Assembly: GCF_900106785.1 (NCBI RefSeq)
Contig: NZ_LT629845.1
Coordinates: 1,034,974-1,098,973, forward strand
Direction of reading: 5' to 3'
Length of the DNA stretch: 64,000 nucleotides
Source: Prevotellamassilia timonensis
Lineage (GTDB): Bacteria > Bacteroidota > Bacteroidia > Bacteroidales > Bacteroidaceae
Both the position numbers and the translations under genes were made by a program. Below the pieces are notes generated by a model, which was given only the letters and a program-made list of their open reading frames with translations, ran no database searches and was not told where the DNA came from. Numbering within the stretch: position 1 is the first letter of the stretch; every line of letters begins with the position of its first letter. Below are positions 54,879-63,958 of the stretch, in pieces.

Positions 54879-56261
54879 ATGGATATTCAATTTCAAAAGA
54901 TTGGCAAAGTTAGTGGCGAACTCACCATCAACATGGCCAAGGCTGACTACGAAGCCAACGTTAACAAGTCTCTCAAGGAATTAGGCAAAAAGGTACAAAT
55001 GCCCGGCTTCCGTCCCGGTCACGTTCCCGCAAGTCTTGTTAAGAAAATGTACGGTACCCAAGTTAAGGCTGACGAAGTAAACAAACTTCTGCAGGACAGC
55101 CTTTTCGACTATATCAAGAGCAAGAAGATTGACATGCTTGGCGAACCCCTCGGCAGCGAAAAGCAAACACCGCAGGACATCGAAAAGCAAGATGACTTCA
55201 CTTTCATCTTCGACATCGCCATCGCGCCCAAGTTCAAGGCCGAACTTAACAACGAAGACAACATCGACTACTACGACATCGAAGTTAGCGACGATATCAT
55301 CAGCAAGCAACTCGGTGCACTCCAGCAGCAGGCTGGCCACCCCGAAGATGTAGACTCTTACGAGCCCAAAGACATTATGCGTGGCACTTTGGCCGAACTC
55401 GATGAGAACGGCCAGCCCAAAGAAGGTGGCTTGGTTATCGAAACAGCCTCTTTGATGCCCGAATATTTCAAGAACGACGACCAGAAGAAAATCTTCGATG
55501 GCGCCAAGAAGAACGATGTAATCACCTTCAACCCCACTACTGCCTACGAGGCTAACGAGGCTGAGTTGATGTCATTGTTCAAGATCGAACGTGAAGACGT
55601 GGCCAACCACGCTGGCAACTTCAGTTTCCAGGTTAACGAAATCAGCCGTTTCGTACCCGCCACACTCGATCAGGAGTTCTTCGACAAGGTTTTTGGCAAG
55701 GACGAAGTTAAGAGCGAGGACGACGCACGTAACAAAATCAAGGAGAGCATTCACGACCTCCAGGTTAACGACAGCGACTACAAGTTCATGCTCGACGTAC
55801 GCGCCTATATGGAGCAGAAGGTTGGCGAGTTGGAATTCCCCGACGAATTGCTCAAGAAAATCATGAAGGCCAACAACAAGGACAAGGACGAAAAGTTTGT
55901 TGAGGACAACTATGCCAAGAGCATCGTCGAACTCAAGTGGCACCTTATCAAAGAGCAGCTTGTCAAGGCCAACAAGATCAAGGTTAACGACAAGGACATA
56001 AAGGCTGCTGCAGTTCAGGCCGCACGCTTCCAGTTTGCCCAGTATGGCATGAACAACATTCCTGACGAATACCTCGAAAATTACGCTCAGGAAATGCTGA
56101 AGCACCAGGAGCAGGTTAACCAGTTGGTTGACCGTTGTGTTGATCAGAAACTTGCTGCCGCCCTCAAGGAGGTTGTTACACTCAACCACAAGAACATCTC
56201 ATCTGAGGACTTTGCCAAGATGTTTGAAGAAAACAACAAGGCTGACGAGGCACAAGCCTAA
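54879..56261 (+). CDS. tig: Trigger factor
   Basis: About 460 residues from the ATG at 54879 (MDIQFQKIGKVSGELTINMA); an earlier in-frame start at 54822 adds an unrelated polar stretch. The ribosome-binding signature PGFRPGHVPASLVKKMYG lies near residue 43-60, followed by a degenerate FKBP-like region and a long helical C-terminal chaperone domain. It binds the ribosome near the exit tunnel and shields nascent chains. Codon use is strongly biased (AAG, AAC, GAC, CTC, GTT), differing from most neighbours, as expected for a highly expressed gene. It precedes clpP and clpX, as in many bacteria. Confidence 0.93.
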   Translation: MDIQFQKIGKVSGELTINMAKADYEANVNKSLKELGKKVQMPGFRPGHVPASLVKKMYGTQVKADEVNKLLQDSLFDYIKSKKIDMLGEPLGSEKQTPQDIEKQDDFTFIFDIAIAPKFKAELNNEDNIDYYDIEVSDDIISKQLGALQQQAGHPEDVDSYEPKDIMRGTLAELDENGQPKEGGLVIETASLMPEYFKNDDQKKIFDGAKKNDVITFNPTTAYEANEAELMSLFKIEREDVANHAGNFSFQVNEISRFVPATLDQEFFDKVFGKDEVKSEDDARNKIKESIHDLQVNDSDYKFMLDVRAYMEQKVGELEFPDELLKKIMKANNKDKDEKFVEDNYAKSIVELKWHLIKEQLVKANKIKVNDKDIKAAAVQAARFQFAQYGMNNIPDEYLENYAQEMLKHQEQVNQLVDRCVDQKLAAALKEVVTLNHKNISSEDFAKMFEENNKADEAQA

Positions 56262-56369
56262 TATAGTTCTTACAAACTAAGCACCGGGGCACACAGGGCT
56301 ATCGAGGCTGCACGCTATTCGCCATAAAGAGCTTCCCACCCCTCCCCGACACTTATTAAACTACATTCC

Positions 56370-56453
56370 AAATGTGCAAATATACGAATGCGCAAATGAG
56401 AGAGCTTTGCTACAAACGCTGTCCCATCAAAGCATGAGCATATTTGCACATTT
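56370..56453 (+). other. Inverted repeat in the clpP leader region
   Basis: AAATGTGCAAATAT (56370-56383) is perfectly inverted at 56440-56453, 56 bases apart, inside the 210-base gap between tig and clpP. The right arm lies 19 bases before the clpP ATG and could sequester the start region in RNA or be a paired operator. Confidence 0.5.
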
Positions 56454-56471
56454 GCCATAACAAGTAACACC

Positions 56472-57146
56472 ATGAACATCAACGATTTCAAAAAATTTGC
56501 CACTGCCAATGCTGGCATCAACTCAATGGTGCTCGACGATGTGATAAAGAGCCAGAACCAATACCTCAACCCCTACATTCTTGAGGAGCGCCAGCTCAAC
56601 GTCACCCAAATGGACGTATTTTCACGTCTGATGATGGATCGCATCATCTTCCTTGGCACACAAATTGACGATTACACTGCCAACACACTGCAAGCACAGC
56701 TGCTCTACCTCGACTCTACTGACCCCGGCAAGGACATCTCCATTTATGTCAACTCTCCCGGCGGCTCAGTTTATGCAGGCCTGGGCATCTACGACACCAT
56801 GCAATTCATTCAAAGCGACGTGTGCACCATCTGCACCGGCATGGCAGCCTCAATGGCAGCAGTGTTGCTCGTAGCAGGCCAGGAAGGCAAGCGCTCTGCC
56901 CTACCCCATAGCCGCGTCATGATTCACCAGCCAATGGGTGGCGCACAGGGTCAGGCTTCAGACATCGAAATCACCGCACGCGAAATTCAAAAACTCAAGA
57001 AAGAGCTTTACACCATCATCGCCGACCACTCACACACCGACTTCGACAAAGTGTGGGCCGACTCCGACCGCGACTATTGGATGACAGCACAGGAAGCCAA
57101 AGAGTACGGCATGATTGACAAAATATTCGAACCCAAGAAAGCTTAA
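56472..57146 (+). CDS. clpP: ATP-dependent Clp protease proteolytic subunit
   Basis: A 224-residue serine protease. The catalytic serine is Ser127 in [12 protein letters not shown], the catalytic histidine His152 in [15 protein letters not shown], and the third member of the triad is in [30 protein letters not shown] is also conserved. Fourteen subunits form a chamber that degrades proteins fed by ClpX. The N-terminal 30 residues are longer than in E. coli ClpP. It is 18 bases ahead of clpX, forming an operon. Confidence 0.96.
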   Translation: MNINDFKKFATANAGINSMVLDDVIKSQNQYLNPYILEERQLNVTQMDVFSRLMMDRIIFLGTQIDDYTANTLQAQLLYLDSTDPGKDISIYVNSPGGSVYAGLGIYDTMQFIQSDVCTICTGMAASMAAVLLVAGQEGKRSALPHSRVMIHQPMGGAQGQASDIEITAREIQKLKKELYTIIADHSHTDFDKVWADSDRDYWMTAQEAKEYGMIDKIFEPKKA

Positions 57147-57164
57147 AGCACACATACACTAAAT

Positions 57165-58418
57165 ATGGCTAACAAAAAAGAGCACAAATGCTCATTCTGC
57201 GGCCGCTCTGAGAGCGAAGTGCCCATGATGCTCAACGGCGCCGATGGCTACATCTGCTCAGACTGCGTGCAAAGTGCCTTCCACATGCTTGAGGAATATA
57301 TGCCTGGTGCCACACAAAACGGCAAAAACACCAAAACCACCCTGAAGGACATTGACCTCAATGAAGTGCCAAAGCCAAAGGACATCAAGGCATACCTCGA
57401 CCAATACATCATAGGACAAGACGATGCCAAACGCTTTATGAGCGTAGCCGTATACAACCACTACAAGCGCCTGGCCCAAGCCACAGACGGCAAAAAGGAC
57501 GATGATGTTGAAATTGAAAAGTCTAACATCATCATGGTTGGCTCAACCGGCACGGGCAAAACATTGCTTGCCCGCACCATAGCCCGCCTGCTCGATGTGC
57601 CATTCACCATTGTCGACGCCACCGTATTTACCGAGGCCGGCTATGTAGGCGAGGACGTTGAAAGCATTCTTTCGCGTTTGTTGCAAGTGGCCGATTACGA
57701 TGTGGCCAAGGCCGAACGCGGCATTGTGTTTATCGACGAGATAGACAAGATTGCCCGCAAAGCCGACAACCCATCAATCACACGCGATGTAAGCGGCGAG
57801 GGTGTGCAGCAAAGCCTGCTCAAACTGCTCGAGGGCACAATGGTCAACGTGCCGCCAAAGGGAGGCCGAAAGCACCCCGACCAGGACTATATCCACGTCG
57901 ACACCCGCAACATTCTGTTTATTTGCGGAGGCGCATTTGACGGCATCGAAAAGCGCATAGCGCAGCGTCTCAATGCCCACACCGTAGGATACAACTCGGT
58001 GCAGAATGCCAAAAAGATTGACCCCAAAAACCTGATGAAGTACATCGAGCCGCAGGACCTCAAATCATTTGGTTTAATTCCCGAAATTATCGGACGTCTG
58101 CCGGTTCTCACCTATCTCAATCCGCTCGACCGCGAAGCACTTGCCCGCATCTTGGTTGAACCTAAAAACTCAATCGTTAAACAATACATCAAGCTATTCG
58201 AAATGGACGGTGTTAAACTCACCTTCACACAGGACACGCTTGACTACATTGTTGACAAAGCTGTCGAGTTCAAACTCGGCGCCCGCGGTCTGCGCTCTAT
58301 TGTCGAGACCATCATGATGGACGCCATGTTCGAAGTGCCATCTACCGACAAGAAGAGTTTTGAAGTGACCAAAGAATATGCCGAAGCGCAAATGGAAAAG
58401 CGCGGCAATCTGGCATAA
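57165..58418 (+). CDS. clpX: ATP-dependent Clp protease ATP-binding subunit ClpX
   Basis: A 417-residue AAA+ unfoldase. The N-terminal zinc domain has Cys9, Cys12, Cys31 and Cys34 ([12 protein letters not shown] ... YICSDC). Walker A is GSTGTGKT, Walker B is [14 protein letters not shown], and the pore and sensor segments [18 protein letters not shown] and [16 protein letters not shown] are conserved. It recognises, unfolds and translocates substrates into ClpP. Directly follows clpP and ends before a strong terminator. Confidence 0.97.
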   Translation: MANKKEHKCSFCGRSESEVPMMLNGADGYICSDCVQSAFHMLEEYMPGATQNGKNTKTTLKDIDLNEVPKPKDIKAYLDQYIIGQDDAKRFMSVAVYNHYKRLAQATDGKKDDDVEIEKSNIIMVGSTGTGKTLLARTIARLLDVPFTIVDATVFTEAGYVGEDVESILSRLLQVADYDVAKAERGIVFIDEIDKIARKADNPSITRDVSGEGVQQSLLKLLEGTMVNVPPKGGRKHPDQDYIHVDTRNILFICGGAFDGIEKRIAQRLNAHTVGYNSVQNAKKIDPKNLMKYIEPQDLKSFGLIPEIIGRLPVLTYLNPLDREALARILVEPKNSIVKQYIKLFEMDGVKLTFTQDTLDYIVDKAVEFKLGARGLRSIVETIMMDAMFEVPSTDKKSFEVTKEYAEAQMEKRGNLA

Positions 58419-58507
58419 CTACGACAGTGCACACACTGGCAGCATACACCATCATATTATTTTCTGCCAAGAGCTGACAGCATTCTCTTGCAATCAGTAA
58501 ATAAAAA

Positions 58508-58570
58508 AACGCGAAACGGGGAGTAGAAAGATCTATCCATCTGATAGATTTCTACTCCCCGTTTCGCGTT
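58508..58570. terminator. Long bidirectional terminator between clpX and the helicase gene
   Basis: About 28 bp pair between 58508-58537 and 58543-58570, with one 2-base bulge and a short loop. An A-run (58502-58508) gives a strong U-run on the minus strand, ending the helicase transcript; it can also stop clpX. The 315-base gap otherwise holds only short repeats at 58631-58716. Confidence 0.85.
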
Positions 58571-58630
58571 CAACGCTACGCCGTTACACTACAAACCGAT
58601 GCGCACAACATGTGCAACCACCTACTTTTG

Positions 58631-58716
58631 CGTGCAGGCTCTGTGCTGATTTAGTGCAGGCAGACACATAGTTTGTCTACACCGCCTAAAGCGCTGATAC
58701 TCAATGCAGTGCAGAC
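58631..58716. repeat. Cluster of GTGCAGAC/GTCTACAC half-sites
   Basis: GTGCAGG, GTGCAGGCAGACAC, GTCTACACC and GTGCAGAC occur within 86 bases (for example 58654-58667 and 58709-58716), in both orientations. They use the same short words as the elements at 10372-10796 and 32698-33066, but the full layout is not there, so this may be a decayed copy. Confidence 0.4.
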
Positions 58717-58733
58717 GAATGTTTCAAGTTCAT

Positions 58734-61262
58734 TCATTGGTGAAGTACCTTACCTGCATCTACACGATTCAACAATTCTGGTTCCCCCTTGCCGTCGTAG
58801 TACAAATCAAGCGTATCGTTATGCCCCACACGGCTCACCACAAACCGCTTGCCGTCGGCATAACAATGTTTGACTTCATAAGCCTCAGTATGTCCCTCAA
58901 GCACCACCAGATGCTTGCCTACAAAACAAATGCCATTGCCACCCACTATCTCGCCACGCCTGTATGGAGTGATGCCAGGCAAGCGATAGTCAAATGGCAA
59001 ATACAAGTCACCCGCTCGCTGAAATTTCACGCACCCTATTTCTACCAGTTCAGGCTTTGTGTCAAAACATATCCGGCTTTCAAGGTCTACATAGTATTCT
59101 GTGCCGTGCTCTTTCACATGCAAATAGGCATCATCAAGCAATTCGGCATAGTCAAACTTAGGATCAACGTGTGCGTCAAACCTCTCAAAGTATTGTGTTC
59201 GCAGCAAATACTTGCCCTCCCAATTTTTCACCACACGTACGCCATAAGCCTGCTGCCCCACCGCCGTGTACGAGCCAGCCGGCCGCCACCGGCCGGTTCT
59301 TTCATCACGCACCAATGTGTTGTAACCCGTTGCACCATTACGCACTATGCGCACGTCCATTGGTTCACGATAGTCTGCCAATCTATAGCCAGCACTCACA
59401 TCAGCCATTACGGGGTAGGCAAACATACACGTTTCTCTAAAATGCCTTGCTTTTTGTTCAAAGCTCTCTTTGCGCCTTGTCCACTGATCCTTCTCTATTT
59501 TCCATTCGGCCCACTCCATTGGCATCAAATTCCTGCTATAATCCTTTTTGTAATAATAACGTCCATCGTGTGCTTCAAACAGGGCATAACCGTCCATTCT
59601 GTCAACCAAACGATAGAGCTGTGGCACAGGCGAAGGCGAAATATAATATTGACGGAAGCGCAACCCGTCCTCCACGCCACGCTGCAACGCATCATGTGTA
59701 ACAAAGTCGGTCTCTGTCAGCCATCGTGTCTGCACTCTGGGGTAGAGTCGCACACCATCAGCCGTAACAAATTCGAGCCATTCACATCGCACCACATTGG
59801 GTTTCCGCACAAAACGCACACCATTTTTTAAGTCAATCCAAGGACGTTCCCGGTCTGAATTGCGTCGGCTATGCAAACGGGCAAGGCCATGTGCGGTCAA
59901 CTCTATTTTGCTATACGTGCACGGCAACACCTCATTGCCTTGCGCATCAACTATGCCCTGTCGACCGTCCATACCACGCACCAGTTTGTAACCATAGTCC
60001 AAATTCAAGTCGTAGCGGTGCCCGTCGTGTGTCATCACCACAACCATTTCGGTTCGTTTCGCATCTGTAGACATAACGTCTGACGTTTTAGACCGACTGG
60101 TCAAAATCCCCATGTCGAGTACGCTCCTTGCTTGCCTTACATCTGCCTTTCCCGCCACACGCCCATCGAACATGGCCTGCCAGTCACGATCGTCCGAAGG
60201 AAGACCAAACAAGCGGTAAAGCCCCACATTATCCAATATCAAACAATACTTTTTGCCCTCATACACACGCATGCCGCGCCCCACCTGCTGCAAATACTTT
60301 GCCAACGAAAGTGTTGGGCGCGCCAACTGTATGAACTCCACATCTGGGCAGTCAAATCCCTCGCCAAACAAGTCAACATTCACAAGCACATCTATTTGTC
60401 CCTGCTTAAAGCGTTCAACCGCCCGGTTGCGTTCATCAGCAGGTGTTCGAGCACTGATGGCCAGCGCTTTTATGCCATGAGCACAATAGTAATCGGCCAC
60501 ATGATTGGCATGGTCTATGTCTATGGCATAAACAATGCCCTTCTTGCCATACGCATATTGCTGCACTGTATGGCAAAGTCGCTCTATACTGGGACGCACA
60601 TCAAGTTTTTCGCGCATTTCCCTCAACGAGAAATCGCCGTCTGCGGCACGTTTTTTCAATCCGCACACCACCTTTTGCTCCTCGCTGTCGGGCCTTACCG
60701 ACATGTAGTCGTATAGCGACAAACGGCCGTTAGCTATAAACTTATTATACGACCACGATTGCAGCAACACCTCAAACAATTGTCCAAATCCACGACAGTT
60801 GAGCCGGCACGGGGTGGCGGTCAGTCCCAGCTTTTTAGCCCCATGGCAAGCGTTCATCACCTCGGCATACGTAGCAGCCAGCGCATGGTGCGCCTCGTCT
60901 ATCACCATCAAACCCGGTTGTTCGCCCATCTCTCCGTAATGGCGGCACAGCCACTGAATGGAATACACCTTTATTCTGGCATCATGGACCGCCCCAGCTG
61001 CAGCACCACCCTCCGCACCAAACACCTCGGGCAGCACCTGCTGCAAGGTATGCCGCACCTGGGCCACCAATTCGCGACGATGCGTAACTATCCACACGCA
61101 ACCACCATGCAGCCTCAACCAGTCACAAACGCAAAAAGCCAACAAGCAGGTTTTACCCGTGCCTGTTGGCATTTGTACCATAACAGATTGATGCGACTCA
61201 AAGGCCGCATCAATTCGTTGCTTCATGTCAAGCTGATAATCGTAAAGTCGCATACTACTCAT
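58734..61262 (-). CDS. SF2 DEAD/DEAH-type helicase with long WG-repeat-containing C-terminus
   Basis: An 842-residue protein. The helicase core has Walker A MPTGTGKT at residues 31-38, DEAH-type VIDEAHHALAATYAE, TATP in LGLTATPCRLN, GEGFDCPD and motif VI QVGRGMRVYEGKK, as in SSL2/UvrB-like SF2 translocases. After about residue 400 comes a large region absent from typical helicases, with at least one WG-type repeat (GRQGIVDAQGNEVLPCTYSK) and many aromatic-rich beta stretches. It probably remodels DNA or RNA with a substrate-binding tail; the partner is unknown. Codon 4 is also ATG. Neighbour genes give no pathway clue. Confidence 0.85.
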   Translation of the reverse strand: MSSMRLYDYQLDMKQRIDAAFESHQSVMVQMPTGTGKTCLLAFCVCDWLRLHGGCVWIVTHRRELVAQVRHTLQQVLPEVFGAEGGAAAGAVHDARIKVYSIQWLCRHYGEMGEQPGLMVIDEAHHALAATYAEVMNACHGAKKLGLTATPCRLNCRGFGQLFEVLLQSWSYNKFIANGRLSLYDYMSVRPDSEEQKVVCGLKKRAADGDFSLREMREKLDVRPSIERLCHTVQQYAYGKKGIVYAIDIDHANHVADYYCAHGIKALAISARTPADERNRAVERFKQGQIDVLVNVDLFGEGFDCPDVEFIQLARPTLSLAKYLQQVGRGMRVYEGKKYCLILDNVGLYRLFGLPSDDRDWQAMFDGRVAGKADVRQARSVLDMGILTSRSKTSDVMSTDAKRTEMVVVMTHDGHRYDLNLDYGYKLVRGMDGRQGIVDAQGNEVLPCTYSKIELTAHGLARLHSRRNSDRERPWIDLKNGVRFVRKPNVVRCEWLEFVTADGVRLYPRVQTRWLTETDFVTHDALQRGVEDGLRFRQYYISPSPVPQLYRLVDRMDGYALFEAHDGRYYYKKDYSRNLMPMEWAEWKIEKDQWTRRKESFEQKARHFRETCMFAYPVMADVSAGYRLADYREPMDVRIVRNGATGYNTLVRDERTGRWRPAGSYTAVGQQAYGVRVVKNWEGKYLLRTQYFERFDAHVDPKFDYAELLDDAYLHVKEHGTEYYVDLESRICFDTKPELVEIGCVKFQRAGDLYLPFDYRLPGITPYRRGEIVGGNGICFVGKHLVVLEGHTEAYEVKHCYADGKRFVVSRVGHNDTLDLYYDGKGEPELLNRVDAGKVLHQ

Positions 61263-61290
61263 GCGTATTCCTGATTTTGGAAAAAGGAAA

Positions 61291-61399
61291 TATGGGTGGT
61301 TCTAACAATTCTGGAACAGGGATTTGTGCGCTATCGAAAGTGCTTTTCACATTTCAGTATTGCAAAACTCTTAAAACAGAATTTTTAGAATCACCCATA
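61291..61399. repeat. 109-bp inverted-repeat (MITE-like) element
   Basis: TATGGGTGGTTCTAACAATT begins at 61291 and its 23-bp inverted partner occupies 61377-61399 with two mismatches. A related half-copy is at 29100-29119. It sits directly upstream of the helicase gene and downstream of the winged-helix gene, so it could have entered this gap as a small mobile element or act as a shared terminator-like fold. Confidence 0.55.
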
Positions 61400-61437
61400 T
61401 AATATTGCAGCCCATTGAAACCGAACGAATAGCGGGC

Positions 61438-61650
61438 CTACGCCTCAACAAGCATCACCACCCTTGGACTACCAAAGGGGCCTTCTTCAACAGCCTCCAT
61501 GCGTCCCGCCATACACTCCTCAAACAGTATGGTGTGCACACGCAGTTTCTCGGCTCCACTGTGCTGCATGATGTCAGCCACAGCGCAACGGCCGCCATGC
61601 TGTTTAATATAGTTGATTATCCGTTCTCTGTCTTGTTCTTTATAGTTCAT
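61438..61650 (-). CDS. Small winged-helix-like protein, 70 residues
   Basis: From the ATG at 61650 the protein begins MNYKEQDRERIINYIKQHGG and continues RCAVADIMQHSGAEKLRVHT, ending GSPRVVMLVEA. The spacing of helices and the closing beta pair are those of a small winged-helix DNA-binding domain. Longer readings starting upstream run through the sugar transferase gene and are not supported. It begins 19 bases after the sugar transferase stop, so it is cotranscribed with it; a regulatory role for surface polysaccharide is possible but is inference. Confidence 0.68.
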   Translation of the reverse strand: MNYKEQDRERIINYIKQHGGRCAVADIMQHSGAEKLRVHTILFEECMAGRMEAVEEGPFGSPRVVMLVEA

Positions 61651-61669
61651 ATTATTCACTATTACGTTC

Positions 61670-62344
61670 TTAAAACTTTGTACCCGACACAATGCGGTAA
61701 AACGTGAGCCACAATATTTTGGCATCGAGCCACCACGAGCGGTGTTCAAGATAAATAAGATCGTAGCGCAATCGGGCAACCATCTTGTCCACCGTGTCGG
61801 TGTAGCCATTATAGAGCGTGGCATACGATGTCACCCCCGGGCGTATTTGATACAAGCAAGTGTAACGCGGGTCGCGCTCCATTATCTTGTCTATGTAAAA
61901 TTGCCTTTCGGGGCGCGGCCCAATAAAAGCCATATCGCCACAAAACACATTCCACAACTGCGGCAATTCGTCAAGATGGTGTTCACGCAGAAATTTGCCA
62001 ATCTTTGTCAATCTCGGGTCATGTCCCGTGTTATACAGTTGCGGCCCCATCTTTTCGGCATCAAGCCGCATGGAGCGGAACTTGTAAATGTAGAATGGCC
62101 GTCCAAAGCGCCCTATGCGCTCTTGCTTGTAAATGGCGGGGCCACCGTCCTCACGTCTCACCGCTATGTAGCAGTACAGAAATAGGGGCGAAAACACTAT
62201 CAAGCACCCAAGTGCCGTAAACATATCAATTATACGCTTTACATTACGTTCAAAGGCATTCATACCATCGGGTATGAACTTAAAATGTTCCATATTCTGC
62301 TCTTTGATTGTTTGTTGAAATAGCTGGTGTATGTTGTTCTTCAT
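61670..62344 (-). CDS. Bacterial sugar transferase (WcaJ/PglC-like initiating glycosyltransferase)
   Basis: A 224-residue monotopic phosphoglycosyl transferase. After a short polar start, KRIIDMFTALGCLIVFSPLF forms the membrane segment, followed by the catalytic pair in YKQERIGRFGRPFYIYKFRSM and the typical LREHHLDELPQLWNVFCGDM and IGPRPERQFY motifs. It transfers a sugar phosphate onto undecaprenyl phosphate to start a surface polysaccharide or glycan chain. The rest of a polysaccharide locus is not in the window; an IS lies directly upstream and may separate it from its original neighbours. Confidence 0.92.
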   Translation of the reverse strand: MKNNIHQLFQQTIKEQNMEHFKFIPDGMNAFERNVKRIIDMFTALGCLIVFSPLFLYCYIAVRREDGGPAIYKQERIGRFGRPFYIYKFRSMRLDAEKMGPQLYNTGHDPRLTKIGKFLREHHLDELPQLWNVFCGDMAFIGPRPERQFYIDKIMERDPRYTCLYQIRPGVTSYATLYNGYTDTVDKMVARLRYDLIYLEHRSWWLDAKILWLTFYRIVSGTKF

Positions 62345-62466
62345 ATTGGTTTCGTGATATAATTAAAGCACGCCTTTTGGGCGCACCCGACAAACCCTGT
62401 GGAGGGCTGTGCAGATGCTAACCCAAAAACTGAGTTGCCAAACGATACATGATTGCCCAAAAGTAG

Positions 62467-62474
62467 TACCTTTG
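62467..62474 (+). promoter_or_regulatory. -7 box just before the first transposase ORF (TACCTTTG)
   Basis: TACCTTTG lies only 4 bases before the ATG at 62479, so a transcript from this box would begin at or after that codon. This favours ATG 62503 (codon 9) as the true start or a leaderless message. Confidence 0.4.
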
Positions 62475-62478
62475 CACT

Positions 62479-62880
62479 ATGAATCAGAATGGCAATAAAA
62501 ATATGTATGAGGGCCTCGCCTCATATTTCCTCCCCGAAGGAGTTCTTAAATATTTCGAGGTGACAGACTTTGCAACACAGCGTACTCTGGACAAGGATGT
62601 TCTTTACACAACAGAGCTTCACATCTATCTGGATGAGCGCGACAATCGCACACCAGACATGAAGGATTCCGTGAGCAATGGTTTTGGGGAAGAATCATGT
62701 TTACTTGACTATCCAGCCCGAGACAAGAAGGCGGTACTTCACATACGAAGAAGGCGTTGGACAATGCCGGATGGCACAACAAGAAGTGTTGACCTTGACA
62801 AGGAGTTTGAACTGAAGCATAAGGGCACTCGATACGCGAAGGACTTCGCGCTTTTTTTAAAGAGGGCGAATGGACTCTGA
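62479..62880 (+). CDS. ISAon1-type transposase, N-terminal region protein
   Basis: A 133-residue protein matching the small first ORF of ISAon1-like elements in Bacteroidota: YFLPEGVLKYFEVTDF near the start, then RRRRWTMPDGTTRSVDL-type residues and GTRYAKDFALFLKRANG at the end. It represents the DNA-binding N-terminal part of an ISL3-like transposase. An ATG at 62503 is an alternative start. The stop overlaps the start of the second ORF, with AGAGGG just ahead of that ATG, so reinitiation is likely. Confidence 0.85.
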   Translation: MNQNGNKNMYEGLASYFLPEGVLKYFEVTDFATQRTLDKDVLYTTELHIYLDERDNRTPDMKDSVSNGFGEESCLLDYPARDKKAVLHIRRRRWTMPDGTTRSVDLDKEFELKHKGTRYAKDFALFLKRANGL

Positions 62881-63958
62881 GACGATAACCGCTCGTCAGA
62901 TTGGTTATACGTACATGATTAACAGCTCCACGTTTGCCAAAAGATACAAGGACGCCCTGAGTAACTTCGAGACGTGGGAGCAGAAGGATCACGCATCCAA
63001 GTGGATTCTTATTCCGCAAAACGTAGGTAAGGAGCAAGGCATAGACGAGACCTCCCTCCAGGGCGAACTGTACACTATCGTTCACAACAAGGATGCCCAT
63101 GGTCGCAAGGGTGCAATCATAGCAGTAGTCAAGGGAACGAATCCTGCTGACGTACTGAAGGTTCTCATGCAACTACCTGCAGATAAGCGTGAAATGGTTG
63201 AGAATATCACGATGGATCTCTCAGATTGCATGCGTGTCATAGCCCGAGAGGCATTCCCTAAAGCCACAGTCATACGTGACTGCTTCCATGTCGTAAAACG
63301 CGGTGGAGAGGGCTGCGAAGAGATACGCCTGCGCCTGAAACGAAAAGCCGTAAAGGAGGCGAACAGACAGAAGGCAGAGTTTCGCAAATACCTCGAAAAT
63401 CTGGCAGCGCAGAGAAAGGCTTACCGCGAGCGAATGAGGAAAAGGCATGGGAAGAACTGGAAGAAGAGCAAGCGCGGAAGAAAGCCTATGAGGCTGAACA
63501 CTCGCTTTGAACCCAAAAGGCTTGAAAATGGCGAGACTCTTGTAGAGGCACAGACACGATGTCGCAAGCAATTGTCCATGAGCCGAGAGAAGTGGAGCGC
63601 AACGCAGAAAAAGCGTGCGAAGATACTTTTCGCACTCTACCCAAAACTTGAAGAAGCATACAATCTGATCAACTCCCTTAGAGCCATATTCAGAAACAAG
63701 AAACTCACAAAGGAGACTGCCAAACAGAATTTCAAGGGGTGGTATGAGAAAGTGGCTTCCTGCACTCTGCGTGAAATCAAGTCCGTACGCGATACCATCA
63801 GATTCTATGAGGATGAAATCCTGAACTACTTTGACGGACGTAAGACTAACGCTTCAGCTGAATCGTTGAACTCAAAGATCAAATGCTTTCGTGCACAAGT
63901 AAAAGGAGTCATAGACATACCATTCTTCATGTATCGTTTAGCAACAGTTTTGGGTTAG
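62870..63958 (+). CDS. ISL3-like DDE transposase of the ISAon1 group
   Basis: A 362-residue protein with the DDE-type core of ISL3 transposases: ENITMDLSDCMRVIAREAFP followed by KATVIRDCFHVVKR carries the first two acidic residues, and the C-terminal GRKTNASAESLNSKIKCFRA holds the third acidic position. It catalyses transposition of the surrounding element. It is in the +1 frame relative to the first ORF, overlapping it by 11 bases. No internal stop or frameshift is visible, so the element could be active. Confidence 0.9.
   Translation: MDSETITARQIGYTYMINSSTFAKRYKDALSNFETWEQKDHASKWILIPQNVGKEQGIDETSLQGELYTIVHNKDAHGRKGAIIAVVKGTNPADVLKVLMQLPADKREMVENITMDLSDCMRVIAREAFPKATVIRDCFHVVKRGGEGCEEIRLRLKRKAVKEANRQKAEFRKYLENLAAQRKAYRERMRKRHGKNWKKSKRGRKPMRLNTRFEPKRLENGETLVEAQTRCRKQLSMSREKWSATQKKRAKILFALYPKLEEAYNLINSLRAIFRNKKLTKETAKQNFKGWYEKVASCTLREIKSVRDTIRFYEDEILNYFDGRKTNASAESLNSKIKCFRAQVKGVIDIPFFMYRLATVLG

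Noticed and set aside
55572..56189. Minus-strand open frame of 205 codons inside tig
   Set aside because: Strong codon bias in tig leaves the opposite strand free of stops; the product is Val/Leu-rich and without domain.
58704..59831. Plus-strand open frame of 375 codons opposite the helicase gene
   Set aside because: It lies antisense within a clear helicase gene, has a low-complexity cysteine/histidine-rich product and no family features.
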